Source: Tenebrio molitor
Lineage: Eukaryota; Arthropoda; Insecta; Coleoptera; Tenebrionidae
Length of the DNA stretch: 64,000 nucleotides
Assembly: GCF_963966145.1 (NCBI RefSeq)
Contig: NC_091048.1
Span: 7,068,001-7,132,000 of the forward strand
Reading direction: 5' to 3'
Shown one piece after another: positions 55,559 to 64,000 of the stretch. The position numbers and the translations under genes were made by a program. The notes below the pieces were generated by a model. It did not search any database and had not been told where the DNA came from. It saw only the letters and a program-made list of their open reading frames with translations. Position 1 is the stretch's first letter. The number at the start of each line of letters is the position of its first letter.

Positions 55559-56762
55559 CAGGGTGACTGACGAAAAACCTTTGATGCTGTATCTTGCTTA
55601 TTTTTTTATCCGATTTGAATAAATGACACGTCAAATGAAATAATTTTGAAAATACTTCAATACCAACTTAACAAAAAAATAATCTTGCGTCCAGTTTTTG
55701 ACAGATGAACATCAGCTTTTTTTTTTCAAATAGCATTGTACATTTTTTTCTATTCAGTGTTATAGAGATTTGTCTTCTGAATATAAAAATGTAAAGAACT
55801 ATACCCATTCATTAAACAAAAGTCGAGAAATTAAAGAGTAAATGTACAAAATTTAAAAATCAAGTGACCAAAATAAACGAGAGAGAAGATTGAAATGCTC
55901 GAAATGACTAAGTAAGCTCTGAATATTCATTTGTCAAAACAGTTTGATAATAATAATAATAATAATGTTGCTGTGGAAGAAAATTTCCAAAGACGATTTG
56001 GTGTTAACGTGTGGTGTGGCATTTTTGGAGATAATATCATATTATTTATTATCAAACGAAATAAGCAACTTTCTGGATGAGATACCATTAGCAGTGTTGA
56101 AAAGAGTCGTGTTTCATCAGGACGGCGCCATACCACGTAATGCACGCATGAATTTTGTATTTTTAAATCATTTTGGTGAACGATGAATGGGTGCTCATGG
56201 AGCTATTCGATGGCCCGCTATATCCCCAGATTTGAATCCATTGGATTTCTTTATCTTCATTCGAAACTTTGGAGACAATGTTTATTTGACCCCACCAGGT
56301 ACCCAAAAAGAGTTAAGAAAAAGAATAGTGGGAGTATGTCAGAAAAAACCTCGAAATTTTTTACTGAATGCAAAGGTGGGTATTTCTAGAAGGTATCGAC
56401 AGTGTCTCCAACAGCATCGAGGAAATTTTGAGCAACTAGAATAGATTTTGTATTGTTTACAAATTTGATTACTTGATTTTTGATTTTCAATTTTTTTCAG
56501 TTAAAATACATTTTTTGTTTTTTCTTTTGATGCACGAATATTCAGAAGAAGATTCTTTATAAGAACGAATAAAAAAATATATAGAGTGTAATTTGAAAAA
56601 AAGAAGTTGGCTATCGTCTGTCAAAAAACAGATGTCGAAAAAAATATCGAATAGGATAATAATAAAGTGCTTTTCGAACTATTTCATTTGATGTGTCATT
56701 TATTCAAATCGGATGAAGAATAAGTAAGATACAGCGTCAAAGGTTTTTCGTCAGTCACCCTG
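55559..56762 (+). mobile_element. 1.2-kb mariner-like element, internally deleted
   Basis: Ends CAGGGTGACTGACGAAAAAC and inverse are flanked by TA (55557-55558, 56763-56764). About 80 bp of subterminal sequence (ATCCGATTTGAATAAATGAC, GTCAAATGAAATA) is inverted too. It lies inside a hAT-like gene. The left end of the 11441-13787 relic is the same family. Confidence 0.88.
55944..56444 (+). pseudogene. Mariner-like transposase, C-terminal part
   Basis: Two abutting frames (55944-56186 and 56187-56444, one frame step apart) give VFHQDGAIPRNARMNFVFLN (second catalytic Asp), then HGAIRWPAISPDLNPLDFFI (third acidic residue, Asp of PLDFF), and VYLTPPGTQKELRKRIVGVC. The order is that of insect mariner-type proteins carrying DDE_3. 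The N-terminal DNA-binding part and first Asp are missing: the DNA between 55740 and 55940 does not encode them. It is a dead, deleted copy. Confidence 0.75.
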
Positions 56763-57375
56763 TACAAGTCTATAATTTACCCATTAAAAAACTGCTGGGA
56801 TTGGCGGCGGATAACTGTAGCGTAATGATGGGACACCTAAATGGTGTTAAAGCTTTATTTATGAAAGATGTTCCGAACTTATTCGTAAAGGGTTGTGTTT
56901 GTCACTCACTCCACCTTTGCTCTTCAGCAGCAGCTCTAAAGCTTCCAAAATCTATCAAAGATTTTGCAAGAGGCATCTATAACTACATTCAAAATAGTAG
57001 TAAGCGACAAAAGTTTTTACGGGAATACCAATCATTTCTTAATGAGAAACCACATAAAATGTTGAGGCCGAGCCAAACAAGGTGGCTTTCTCTGCAAGCA
57101 GTGGTAAATCGTAAGTATACTTGAAAATTGGAATGTGTTAGTATTAGTTTTCCAAGACGCCGTCTTAGCTGAAAACCTTCACAGTGTGGAAGAAATCCTT
57201 ACCAAGTTGAGGAATCCTATATATGTATAAGATATACTTCACATTTTTATCTTACGAGTATATATTGGATATTGTGAATAAGATGAATTCACAATTTCAA
57301 AGCGAAAAAATGCAGATTCATAAACTTAATGCAAGGATAATGAACATGTCTAAAGCTATATTAAGGAACTTTTTG

Positions 57376-57470
57376 CCTAGGCTATCCCGCTTCTCCCCTG
57401 TCCCCGGTCCGCTCCTTCTCATCGTGAGGGAACTAGGCTATCCCGAATCTCCCCTGTCTCCGGCCCGTTC
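57376..57470. repeat. Tandem GC-rich duplication
   Basis: CTAGGCTATCCCGCTTCTCC... and CTAGGCTATCCCGAATCTCC... follow each other about 57 bp apart, ending in CGGTCCG/CGGCCCG. The unit lies where the hAT frame ends. Confidence 0.75.
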
Positions 57471-57475
57471 CTAGG

Positions 57476-58571
57476 CCATGGCCATGGCAGTATGCGGACC
57501 AGATTCGAAGTTTTACTTTATAAATTCAAATTGGCCGGGAAGTGTACCGGGTGTCCCATCACTTGTGTCCCGTAGGAAAATGACTTTAAAACTAAATTAT
57601 ATTTATATGAAGGTATTATAGATGCATAAATACTGTTCACCGCCACAAAAATTGGGTATTACTTTTTTGCTAAAATTAATTACCTAGGTACAGCAGGCAA
57701 AAAACTATCACTTTAAAAATTAAATTTTGTTCAATGCAGTTCAAATTTAGTATACGTTTTGAAAAAATGGTAGAGCAATAAAATCCGTGATTAGAATTTA
57801 ATTAATATGTTTTGATGTAAAGATATTTGGTTAAATTAATTTGGGCCGTTCTACTTTATGAAAATTTATTGCAGACGAAGATTTATGAGGGGTGCACTGT
57901 GTTTGACGCCGTAACACAGGCAGGTACCGCTGGAACCCTCTTGAATGGTCTTCGTACCATAAATTGCGGACAAGAATAATACCCACAAACTTAACTTTGT
58001 CTTCCATAAATTTTTATAAAGTAGAAGGACCCAAATTAAATTAACCAAATATCTTTACATCAAAACATTTTAATTAAATTCTAATTACGGATTTTATTTC
58101 TCTATAACTATTTCATAACGTATACTAAATTTGAACTGCATCGAACAAAATTTAATTTTTAAAGTGATAGTTTTTTGCTTGCTGTACCTAGGTAATTAAT
58201 TTTAACAAAAAAGTAATACCCAATTTTTGTGGCGGTGAACGGTATTTATGCATCTATAATACCTTCATATAAATATAATTTAGTTTTAAAGTCATTTTCC
58301 TACGGGACACAAGTGATGGGACACCCGGTACATGATGCAAGGATTTTACAAAATTCTTTTATAGAACAATTATCCTTTGAAAAACTGGCTTATAACAACA
58401 CCAATGGTCATAAATCCCAATGATCCTGCACAAATTCAATTCATCCGAAGACACAGGCAGACTCGAAGTGTAATAGAACAAGCATTTGGAATTTTGAAAG
58501 AAAAGTTTCCTTGTTTTAAAGCATATTTCCTAGAGGTTATTTCGCATTGGCGTACATTTTATAAAATATGA
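57476..58571 (+). pseudogene. PIF/Harbinger transposase fragment cut by a foldback element
   Basis: VCGPDSKFYFINSNWPGSVH runs into the foldback at 57546 and resumes at 58329 as VHDARILQNSFIEQ. The joined WPGSVHDARIL is a conserved Harbinger block. A deletion follows, then QTRSVIEQAFGILKEKFPCF carries the final catalytic Glu. The 5' half is absent. It is a different lineage from the intact transposase at 35273. Confidence 0.8.
57547..58328. mobile_element. 782-bp foldback element with about 330-bp arms
   Basis: CCGGGTGTCCCATCACTTGT at the left is inverted at the right (ACAAGTGATGGGACACCCGG), with TA on both sides. Similarity runs inward to about 57875 and 58005, leaving a loop of about 130 bp. 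It splits a Harbinger coding block at a TA, proving insertion. The loop frame (minus 58048-57866) is unremarkable. Confidence 0.9.
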
Positions 58572-58659
58572 TATACAAACAAGGGTGCATTTTTAAAATG
58601 TGCCCAAGTTTTACCTACGAGGTTGTGGGACAACGTAGAAGACTAAAAGCAATTAAAAA

Positions 58660-58985
58660 AAAAGAGAGTGTGTCGTAAAGACGCACGATAGAAGTGAAAC
58701 TTTTGTATTACAGGGAAATCAGAATATTGTAAATTATCACTGATAGGTGCAAGAGGAGGTAGCTGAGCCGAGGTGCTAGTTGCTGGTTCATTGTCTTTAT
58801 TATTTACACCGTTTTTTTCACATTCTGAACTGTCACTTCACTCGCACGTTTTCTTTTCACATTCTGAACTGTCACTTCACTCGTACGTTTTCTCTCACGC
58901 CACGCTCTTGTTCTTTCTGCTCCTGACTTAGGCACATTTCCAACAAAATTGTATATTTTAACGATAACACTAAACAATTGTGACC
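58660..58985 (-). repeat. Repeat with MPKSG reading frame, copy 2
   Basis: Reverse-complement partner of 44230-44560. Here the frame is complete, PKSGAERTRAWRERKRTSEV and then a second SEVTVQNVK unit, but the start codon is GTG where the other copy has ATG. Short basic AER-x-R-x-W-x-RE leaders begin several transposon-encoded proteins. The element is not identified. Confidence 0.6.
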
Positions 58986-59910
58986 AAAAGTTGGCCAGTG
59001 ACAGCACCGGGCTCTCAGGGGGTTTTTCGGAGCAGAGGGCGTGGGTTCACAAAATAAAAAAATGGGCGCCAGGCAACCTTTTTGAGCTGGTTCCAAACTT
59101 GTCCAGTTGCCGGGACAAGTGCTCTGATCTTAAACGTCTAGGGAGTGTGAATTGATACTCGTTGATAATAAAATAAAATTGGGTTTATTCGGTCCAATGC
59201 AAATTTCTTACACAAAATTGGTCGTGCTGTTTTAGTACTGGTTCACACGAGTGTGAGCACGGTTCGCATGTAACCAAATGAATAAAAATGCGGAACCAGT
59301 ACCTTTAGATGGTCTTAAAATTTACGTGGTCTCAACCAGAAAAGCTTTTCTCTTACAATTGACCGAAACTTAACAAGAAATCCTTAGACGAGTAATAAAT
59401 GATTTTTAAAATCGGTGAAAGGAAACTCTCCCGAACCTTCAACTTCCTCCTGTAAATGCTAATGTAATTAACCCAAAGTCAAGGCTTGGTTTCCACCTTG
59501 ACGATAAACGAAAATTGATTCCTACGGGAAGGTGTGAAGTCGGTATAGCTCCGAAATTGAAATTGATTGCAAAAAAAAACGTTGACAAGAATTCTTACTG
59601 CTTTACAAAATACAAAAAAATTACAAGGAAATGCAGAAATGGCTTAAGTGAGAAGCGGGAAATTCGAGGCGCTCAAATAAATGAAAATTGTCCGCAATAA
59701 AAGTGTGGCGACTTATCTTTCGTCAGATGGTTGCGTGTCCTCGAAGAGCATCTTTTTGTCGTGCGGTATTGTTCCCTAAACGGTGGCGTCATGCCGTGAC
59801 TTGACGATAACTGGTCTTGCGACGACTCGAAATAACGATGTGGCGAACGGCCACCCTCAAAACAATGATTCTGGCGAAGAATCAACCTCAAACTGGGCGA
59901 CTTGGATATA
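58986..59910. other. Mixed spacer, no gene seen
   Basis: A GC-richer patch with GGGCGCCAGGCAAC near 59064 and a short inverted word (CACACGAGTGTG, 59250) are noted. No supported frame. Confidence 0.3.
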
Positions 59911-59924
59911 TTAAAACAACTGAA

Positions 59925-61530
59925 GCTCACCGCGAAGCCAGTCGACGAACACTGGCCAAGAATGCAAATCATGGACATGCCAGAACACACCACCCAAGAA
60001 CAGCTCCTGGCATAATTGTGCAAACAGAACCTCCCCGCGACGGTACCGAAACATTTCACAGGGAAAAAATACGGACGCAGAAACTGCGGCAACGAGAGAG
60101 GGGGAAACGACACCACGAGCTGGATCGTAGAACTACACCCAGCAGCGCGAGCCCACTTCGTTAAAACAGAGAGAATTTTCACGATTTGGAGGTCGTACAA
60201 TATAAGGGATTTACTGCTTGTCTCTAGGTGCTACAAGTGCCAGAGATTTGGGCACATCGCAAAATTCTGCAACTCCCCAAGGCAATGCGGCTTCTGCGCT
60301 AGCACGGACCACGAGAGCCGCGACTGCGAGTTCGGAGAGGATAAGAGGGTGCACAAATGTGTAAACTGCACAAGGAGCGGAATAAAGGAAGCCAATCATC
60401 ACACAGCGGAGAGCGTCTGTCCCATCTACCAGCATCGTCTTCAAGAAGCCATAAACTCTACGAATTACGAAGTTAATGGATAGAGAAATCAATGTAGCAC
60501 AAATAAACCTGCAAAAATCACGTGCGGCAACAAGCGAACTAGTGGGACAGATGCTAACAAACAACATTTCTCTGGCTCTATTTGAGGAAAAAAGATCTCT
60601 TCTACCGAAACCGTCACAGAGAATACTCGAACCACCTACATAGCGAGATGACTGCGGCCAAAGTTAAATTCGTCAACAAACTTCAGACCACAAGAAAAAA
60701 AGCCTGGGACAAATTCGTGGAGAATGATCTGAAAGAAAACCCGTGGGGCGCCGGGAGTCGATGGGATTAAGGGAAATGTCGTCAAACTGGCGCACAAATG
60801 GGTTGGCCCGGCGCTGTTAAAAATTTACAACGCCTGCTGGAGGCTGGGATACTTTCCGACTGCATGAAAAACCGGCAAACTCGTCATCCTTCTTAAGGAT
60901 CCATCGCAAGACTTCGGCAACCTAAAGAACTACCGCCCCATTGTGCTTCTCCCTGCATACGGAAAAACTCTCGAAAAACTAATTAAGTACGCGCTAGCTC
61001 AAGCCATTACGCCAATGCACGCGGAGGCGCAGTTTGGTTTCACTCCTGGACGGTCCACGACTGATGCACTCTGGCAAAATAAGAACAAGATAAAAGGGAC
61101 CACCGAAAAAATGCAATGACAATATTTATAGACATCTGAGGAGCGTTCGATAACGTCTGGGGGCCGGGGCTCCTGAGAAATCTCAGAAGAAAAGAGGCGC
61201 CCCACGAACTCGTGGTATTAATCAAGAGCTACCTGACGGACCGAAAAGTCCTCTTCACGCAGGATAACATCACGACGTAGAAGGTTCCTAGAAAAGGATG
61301 CCTCCAGGGGTCAGTGCTGGGCCCGACGCTGTGGAACCTCGTGCTGGATCCGCTCCTGGAAGCAGACTGGCCGGCCGGAGTCTCGACAATTGCCTACGCC
61401 GACGACCTAGCAGTGGTTGTGACGAGCAACGAACACCGAAACATGCTGGAAAGGGCACAAGGAGCCCTGGACAAGATCGCGGAATGAGCCAAACAGAACA
61501 AACTGATGTTAGAACGCAGACGAAGTCAAG
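59925..61530 (+). pseudogene. R1/Jockey-type non-LTR retrotransposon relic (ORF1, partial ORF2)
   Basis: ORF1 (intact from 60016 to TAG 60483; an upstream in-frame stop near 60012) has a pre-C2HC region and three zinc knuckles: CYKCQRFGHIAKFC, CGFCASTDHESRDC and CVNCTRSG...H. ORF2 starts inside the ORF1 stop (ATGGATAG, 60479) with VAQINLQKSRAATSELVGQM, the endonuclease start. About 35 codons later most of the endonuclease is deleted. The reverse transcriptase follows in broken frames: NYRPIVLLPAYGKTLEKLIK, FID-stop-GAFDNVW, KGCLQGSVLGPTLWNLVLDP and AYADDLAVVV (catalytic YADD). It ends before the 3' part, near the LTR element at 61577. Several stops make it dead. Confidence 0.8.
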
Positions 61531-61576
61531 GGTAGTTGACGGCGCCGGAGTCGCTTGGGCCGAGTAATGTTTTCGT

Positions 61577-61741
61577 TGATGGTCAAATAGGTTAAAAATA
61601 GAACGCCCCATAAGGGATTATTGTATGCTGTTTGAAGAACAATAAATACGAGTTCACTGACGAGAGCGGACGTGTTTAATTTCTTTTCTCTAATCTAAGA
61701 GTTAGTTTTTACCTTAGCTGTTACCTGATACTAATATTTCA
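61577..61741 (+). repeat. 5' LTR
   Basis: Starts TGATGGTC and ends near TTTCA. It contains AATAAATACGAG, a possible polyadenylation signal. Partner at 63197. Confidence 0.8.
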
Positions 61742-61903
61742 GAAGTGGGATACGAAAAGATTCCAATCAGTCGCGCACCTTATGTGTTGTGATTGCCGTG
61801 ATTCAAAATATTCGCGTGAACTGTGCTAATCATCAGGTGCTTCATTTTTGACTAAAGACGCATTTGACGTTGTTAAACCGATAAATCGTAAACAAACAAA
61901 GAC

Positions 61904-62726
61904 ATGAATTTGAGCGATAGTGATAGTGAAGGTGAAGCTGGACGATATGTGTGGGCACCGAATAAAAGACCCCGCACGGATCAAAGTGTCACCAGGTCCA
62001 AAGTGGACCAATTGGTAGCAGAAAAAGTGAGTGCAATTTTAAACCAACGTAGTGCGTTAAGTCAAAGAGGTCCTCTACAAACATACACCGGGAAAGCTGA
62101 AATAGTTCCTTTGTTTGATCCGGAAAATTCGGATTGGAGTAATCCACAACTGGAGTGACGAAATTAAATCGTTTTGTATGCAATCTCGTTTGGCGGGATT
62201 AGCTAAAGTGTGGTACAACGGACTAACTGATTATGACTTGTCGTGGTCAGCATGGAAAGAAGCGTTAGAGCGTGCTTTTCCGTCTCATACCGATTATGTC
62301 GATTTATTAAAGCAAATGCTGGGGCGAACTAAAATCAAAGAAGAATCGATGATGCATTATTTTTATTCCAAAAACATGCTCGTCAAGAAGTGTGGCTTGA
62401 ATGGCACCGAAGGGGTTTCCTGTATAATCGATGGTTTGCCACTGGAACAACAAGGAAATGCTAAAGCGGGAAAGTTTGGACATAAAGCGAGGCACTGCAG
62501 TTCTAAGATGTCACAGAAAGCAATAACTGAAAAAGGACGCCAACAGTCAGTGATTATCTGCACAAACTGTGGAAAAAGGGGACATTCGGAAGATCTATGC
62601 TGGTCCAAGACGAAGACGAAGATTCCCTGTTCAAGATGCGGCAAGCCGGGACATGACGAAAGGGCCTGTTGGAGTAGACGAGTTCAACAGCGACCTGCAC
62701 GATCTGTGGAAAACGAGGTCATCTAG
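61904..62726 (+). pseudogene. Gag of the short LTR element, frameshifted
   Basis: ATG 61904 (MNLSDSDSEGEAGRYVWAPN) runs 84 codons, ending PLFDPENSDWSNPQLE. The next frame (from 62115) continues in sense with SFCMQSRLAGLAKVWYNGLT, a capsid-domain segment of gypsy-type Gag, then WSAWKEALERAFPSHTDYVD. Three zinc knuckles follow: a truncated KFGHKARHC, complete CTNCGKRGHSEDLC, and CSRCGKPGHDERAC. One frameshift near 62130 divides the protein. Gag assembles the particle and binds RNA. Confidence 0.75.
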
Positions 62727-62739
62727 CAGCCAAATGTTG

Positions 62740-63199
62740 GTCCCACCATAAAGCCAGGGAGGTCAAACTGTTACAAGGGCAAGCGCCTGATTCTTTTTAT
62801 AATATCCTTGTTGTAATTAACGATCAGTCCTTTAACGGGTATATTGATACCGGTAGCCAAGTAAATGTAGCACATATTTCGGTAGCCGAAAAATTAGAAT
62901 TAAAACTGTATACTACTGATTTGGTGGTAAAAGTGCTTGGAAATTCTTTTGTAATTCCCAAGGGCATGTGCGAACTACCAGTATAAATCGGAACTGTATC
63001 CATTTCGACACCAGTATTGTTCGTACAGACAGAACCGGTTATCAATAGCAATAAATTAACGCTTGTAGTTTCGGGAAATCGAGTCGAGTTAAAACCCGCA
63101 ATAAAAGATGTGGCGTTTGAGTTCAGCAAAATATCTCTGAAAGTGTATGATCACACCCATATGCAGGGTCACAGCGCTAAACGAGTACTGGTTAGTTGA
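62740..63199 (+). pseudogene. Retroviral-type aspartic protease of the short LTR element
   Basis: After a frame change the sequence reads LLQGQAPDSFYNILVVINDQ and FNGYIDTGSQVNVAHISVAE. DTGS is the active-site triplet of retroelement aspartic proteases, which cut the polyprotein. One stop (near 62984) interrupts the later part and the frame ends at TGA 63199, at the 3' LTR. No polymerase follows. Confidence 0.7.
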
Positions 63200-63356
63200 T
63201 GGTCGAATAGGTTAAAAATAGAACGCCCCATAAGGGAATATTGTATGCTGTTCGAAGAACAATAAATACGAGTTAACCAGCGAGAGCGGAGGTGTTTAAT
63301 TTCTTTTCTCTAATTTAAGAGTTAGTTTTTACCTTAGCTGTTACCTGATACTAATA
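63197..63356 (+). repeat. 3' LTR
   Basis: Direct copy of 61577-61741 with differences such as GTCGAATAGG and GTTAACCAGCG; the last bases are changed or lost (TAATATATA). Confidence 0.8.
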
Positions 63357-63365
63357 TATATTAAA

Positions 63366-63530
63366 ATGAAATCTTGGGATCGTGAACAATTTTTCAAGTA
63401 TACCCGAATGACAATTCATGTTTTTCAAATGGTTCTTAAAACAGTCAAGCCCATTATTGAAAAAAATAAAAGATCAGATGGTGTATCAGCAGAAGAACGC
63501 TTAATTATAATTTATAACTTTACAGTAAGC
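63366..63530 (+). pseudogene. PIF/Harbinger transposase N-terminal scrap
   Basis: MKSWDREQFFKYTRMTIHVF continues with KTVKPIIEKNKRSDGVSAEE and RLIIIYNF. The FxKYxRM...F..V...V.P.I.K......ERL pattern is the helical N-terminal region of Harbinger transposases. It breaks off at 63530. Confidence 0.65.
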
Positions 63531-63574
63531 GCATGAAAATAACTATGCGTTATTTCATTTGATGAAATGAAAGT

Positions 63575-64000
63575 TGGAAGAAGATTGCCCAGTGACAGAA
63601 TCATTACTACGCACCATCGTCGAATATATTGAAGAAACTGCAGGCTTTTATGTTTGTGCATTAGTTTGTGATCTCGGTGGTAGCAACAGATCAGATCACT
63701 GTATTCAAGCCTGGGTATAGATTCTTCGAAACCATGGTTCTGGAATACCACCTAAGAAAATATTGAAAAACATAAAGTTTATGTATTTGCTGACGTACCT
63801 CATCTACTAAAACTAATAAGAAACCATTTTGTTGATCAGGGCTTTATTATCAATGGGAAAGAAATTAATAAAGCAATAATAGAAAAACTTCTTCAAATGA
63901 CAAGTAATTCAGATTTGCGAGTAACTTACAAAATTTCACTAAACAGTGTTACAGTAAAAGGAGCTAAAAGACAAAAAGTTAAGTTGACTGCAAACTTATT
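63575..64000 (+). pseudogene. P-element-type transposase fragment, cut by the window edge
   Basis: EETAGFYVCALVCDLGGSNR, then after a frameshift LYSSLGIDSSKPWFW, then KVYVFADVPHLLKLIRNHFV and DLRVTYKISLNSVTVKGAKR. DLGGSN, the FADVPHLLKLIRN block (second acidic residue) and KGAKRQKVKLT follow the order of the P-element catalytic core. One stop and one frameshift are seen. The rest lies beyond 64000. Confidence 0.75.

Larger units (their letters stand above)
54965..57475 (+). pseudogene. hAT-like transposase, interrupted by a mariner element
   Basis: A BED-like zinc finger remnant (VTDNNSFC; after a frameshift THLQRHEKTLLH) precedes a 174-codon frame with MDETTGISTAKSLAIVIRFF. Functional relatives have DETTD here, so the acidic residue is Gly. 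The frame reaches GFLEPKDGTA at 55530, is cut at a TA by the mariner, and resumes at 56765 with QVYNLPIKKLLGLAADNCSV, MMGHLNGVKALF and KGCVCHSLHLCSSAAALKLP. The C-terminal part reaches FQSEKMQIHKLNARI near 57340. Dropping the mariner rejoins both halves almost perfectly, with one frameshift near 55535. Confidence 0.8.
61577..63356 (+). mobile_element. Short LTR retrotransposon, Gag and protease only
   Basis: Two direct repeats of about 160 bp (TGATGGTC.AATAGGTTAAAA ... TTACCTGATACTAATAT) lie at 61577-61741 and 63197-63356 and differ at a handful of positions. Between them is 1.45 kb with Gag and an aspartic protease but no reverse transcriptase, RNase H or integrase, so it depends on a full-length relative. 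Target duplication is not evident, and the right flank is a Harbinger scrap. Confidence 0.85.

Noticed and set aside
59807..60000. tRNA or 5S-like gene in GC-richer patches
   Set aside because: No cloverleaf pairing or A/B-box pair could be drawn here or elsewhere in the window.

Overview
The window looks like insect nuclear DNA. It is AT-rich, has GT-AG introns, polyadenylation signals and C2H2 zinc-finger coding, and it is dominated by cut-and-paste transposons. There is no bacterial gene organisation. The zinc-finger style (repeated W-Y-S-C-D-K-C-x-[FY]-K-T fingers) and the transposon mix suggest a beetle, possibly tenebrionid-like; this is an inference, because no species marker is present. 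Only one gene looks like ordinary host coding: an eight-finger C2H2 protein on the minus strand (5092-6161). Almost everything else recognisable is transposon.

Layout. 1-2.8 kb: a GC-rich island with a broken Gag-like CCHC protein and a decayed GC3-biased coding tract. 3.3-9.3 kb: a P-element-like transposase scrap, a foldback cluster, the zinc-finger gene, a P-element-like 5' end and a minus-strand DD(>80)E transposase relic. 9.6-11.1 kb: a GC-rich tract without a gene. 11.4-19.6 kb: nested Tc1/mariner elements. These include a DD34E Tc1 element split by an insert that carries four copies of a 67-codon tandem repeat, and a 1,024-bp element with 37-bp perfect terminal repeats inserted in the end of another mariner. 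20-25 kb: hairpins, miniature elements and a decayed mariner. 25.6-31.3 kb: GC-rich LTR-retrotransposon debris with a Gag relic.

31.5-40.5 kb: a 2.5-kb Tc1/mariner-superfamily element (DD85E by direct count) holds, like a nested doll, a complete 4.3-kb PIF/Harbinger element with TAA target duplication, an intact DDE transposase and a Myb-like second gene. 40.5-48.7 kb: a spliced reading frame joins a MULE/ZSWIM-type transposase to a pogo/Tigger-type DDE transposase. Its 5.1-kb intron is stuffed with long inverted-repeat elements. 49.3-58.6 kb: two hAT-like pseudogenes (one interrupted by a mariner at a TA), a THAP/P-element transposase pseudogene and a Harbinger fragment cut by a 782-bp foldback element. 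59.9-64 kb: an R1/Jockey-type non-LTR relic, a Gag-protease-only LTR element with both 160-bp LTRs, and Harbinger and P-element pieces at the window edge.

The genes do not form a pathway. The window is a transposon graveyard with clear nesting order. The points worth following are the MULE-pogo fusion, the 67-residue repeat protein, and a recurring class of 45-180-nt hairpins whose stems often end in a CTCG/CGAG-rich turn.
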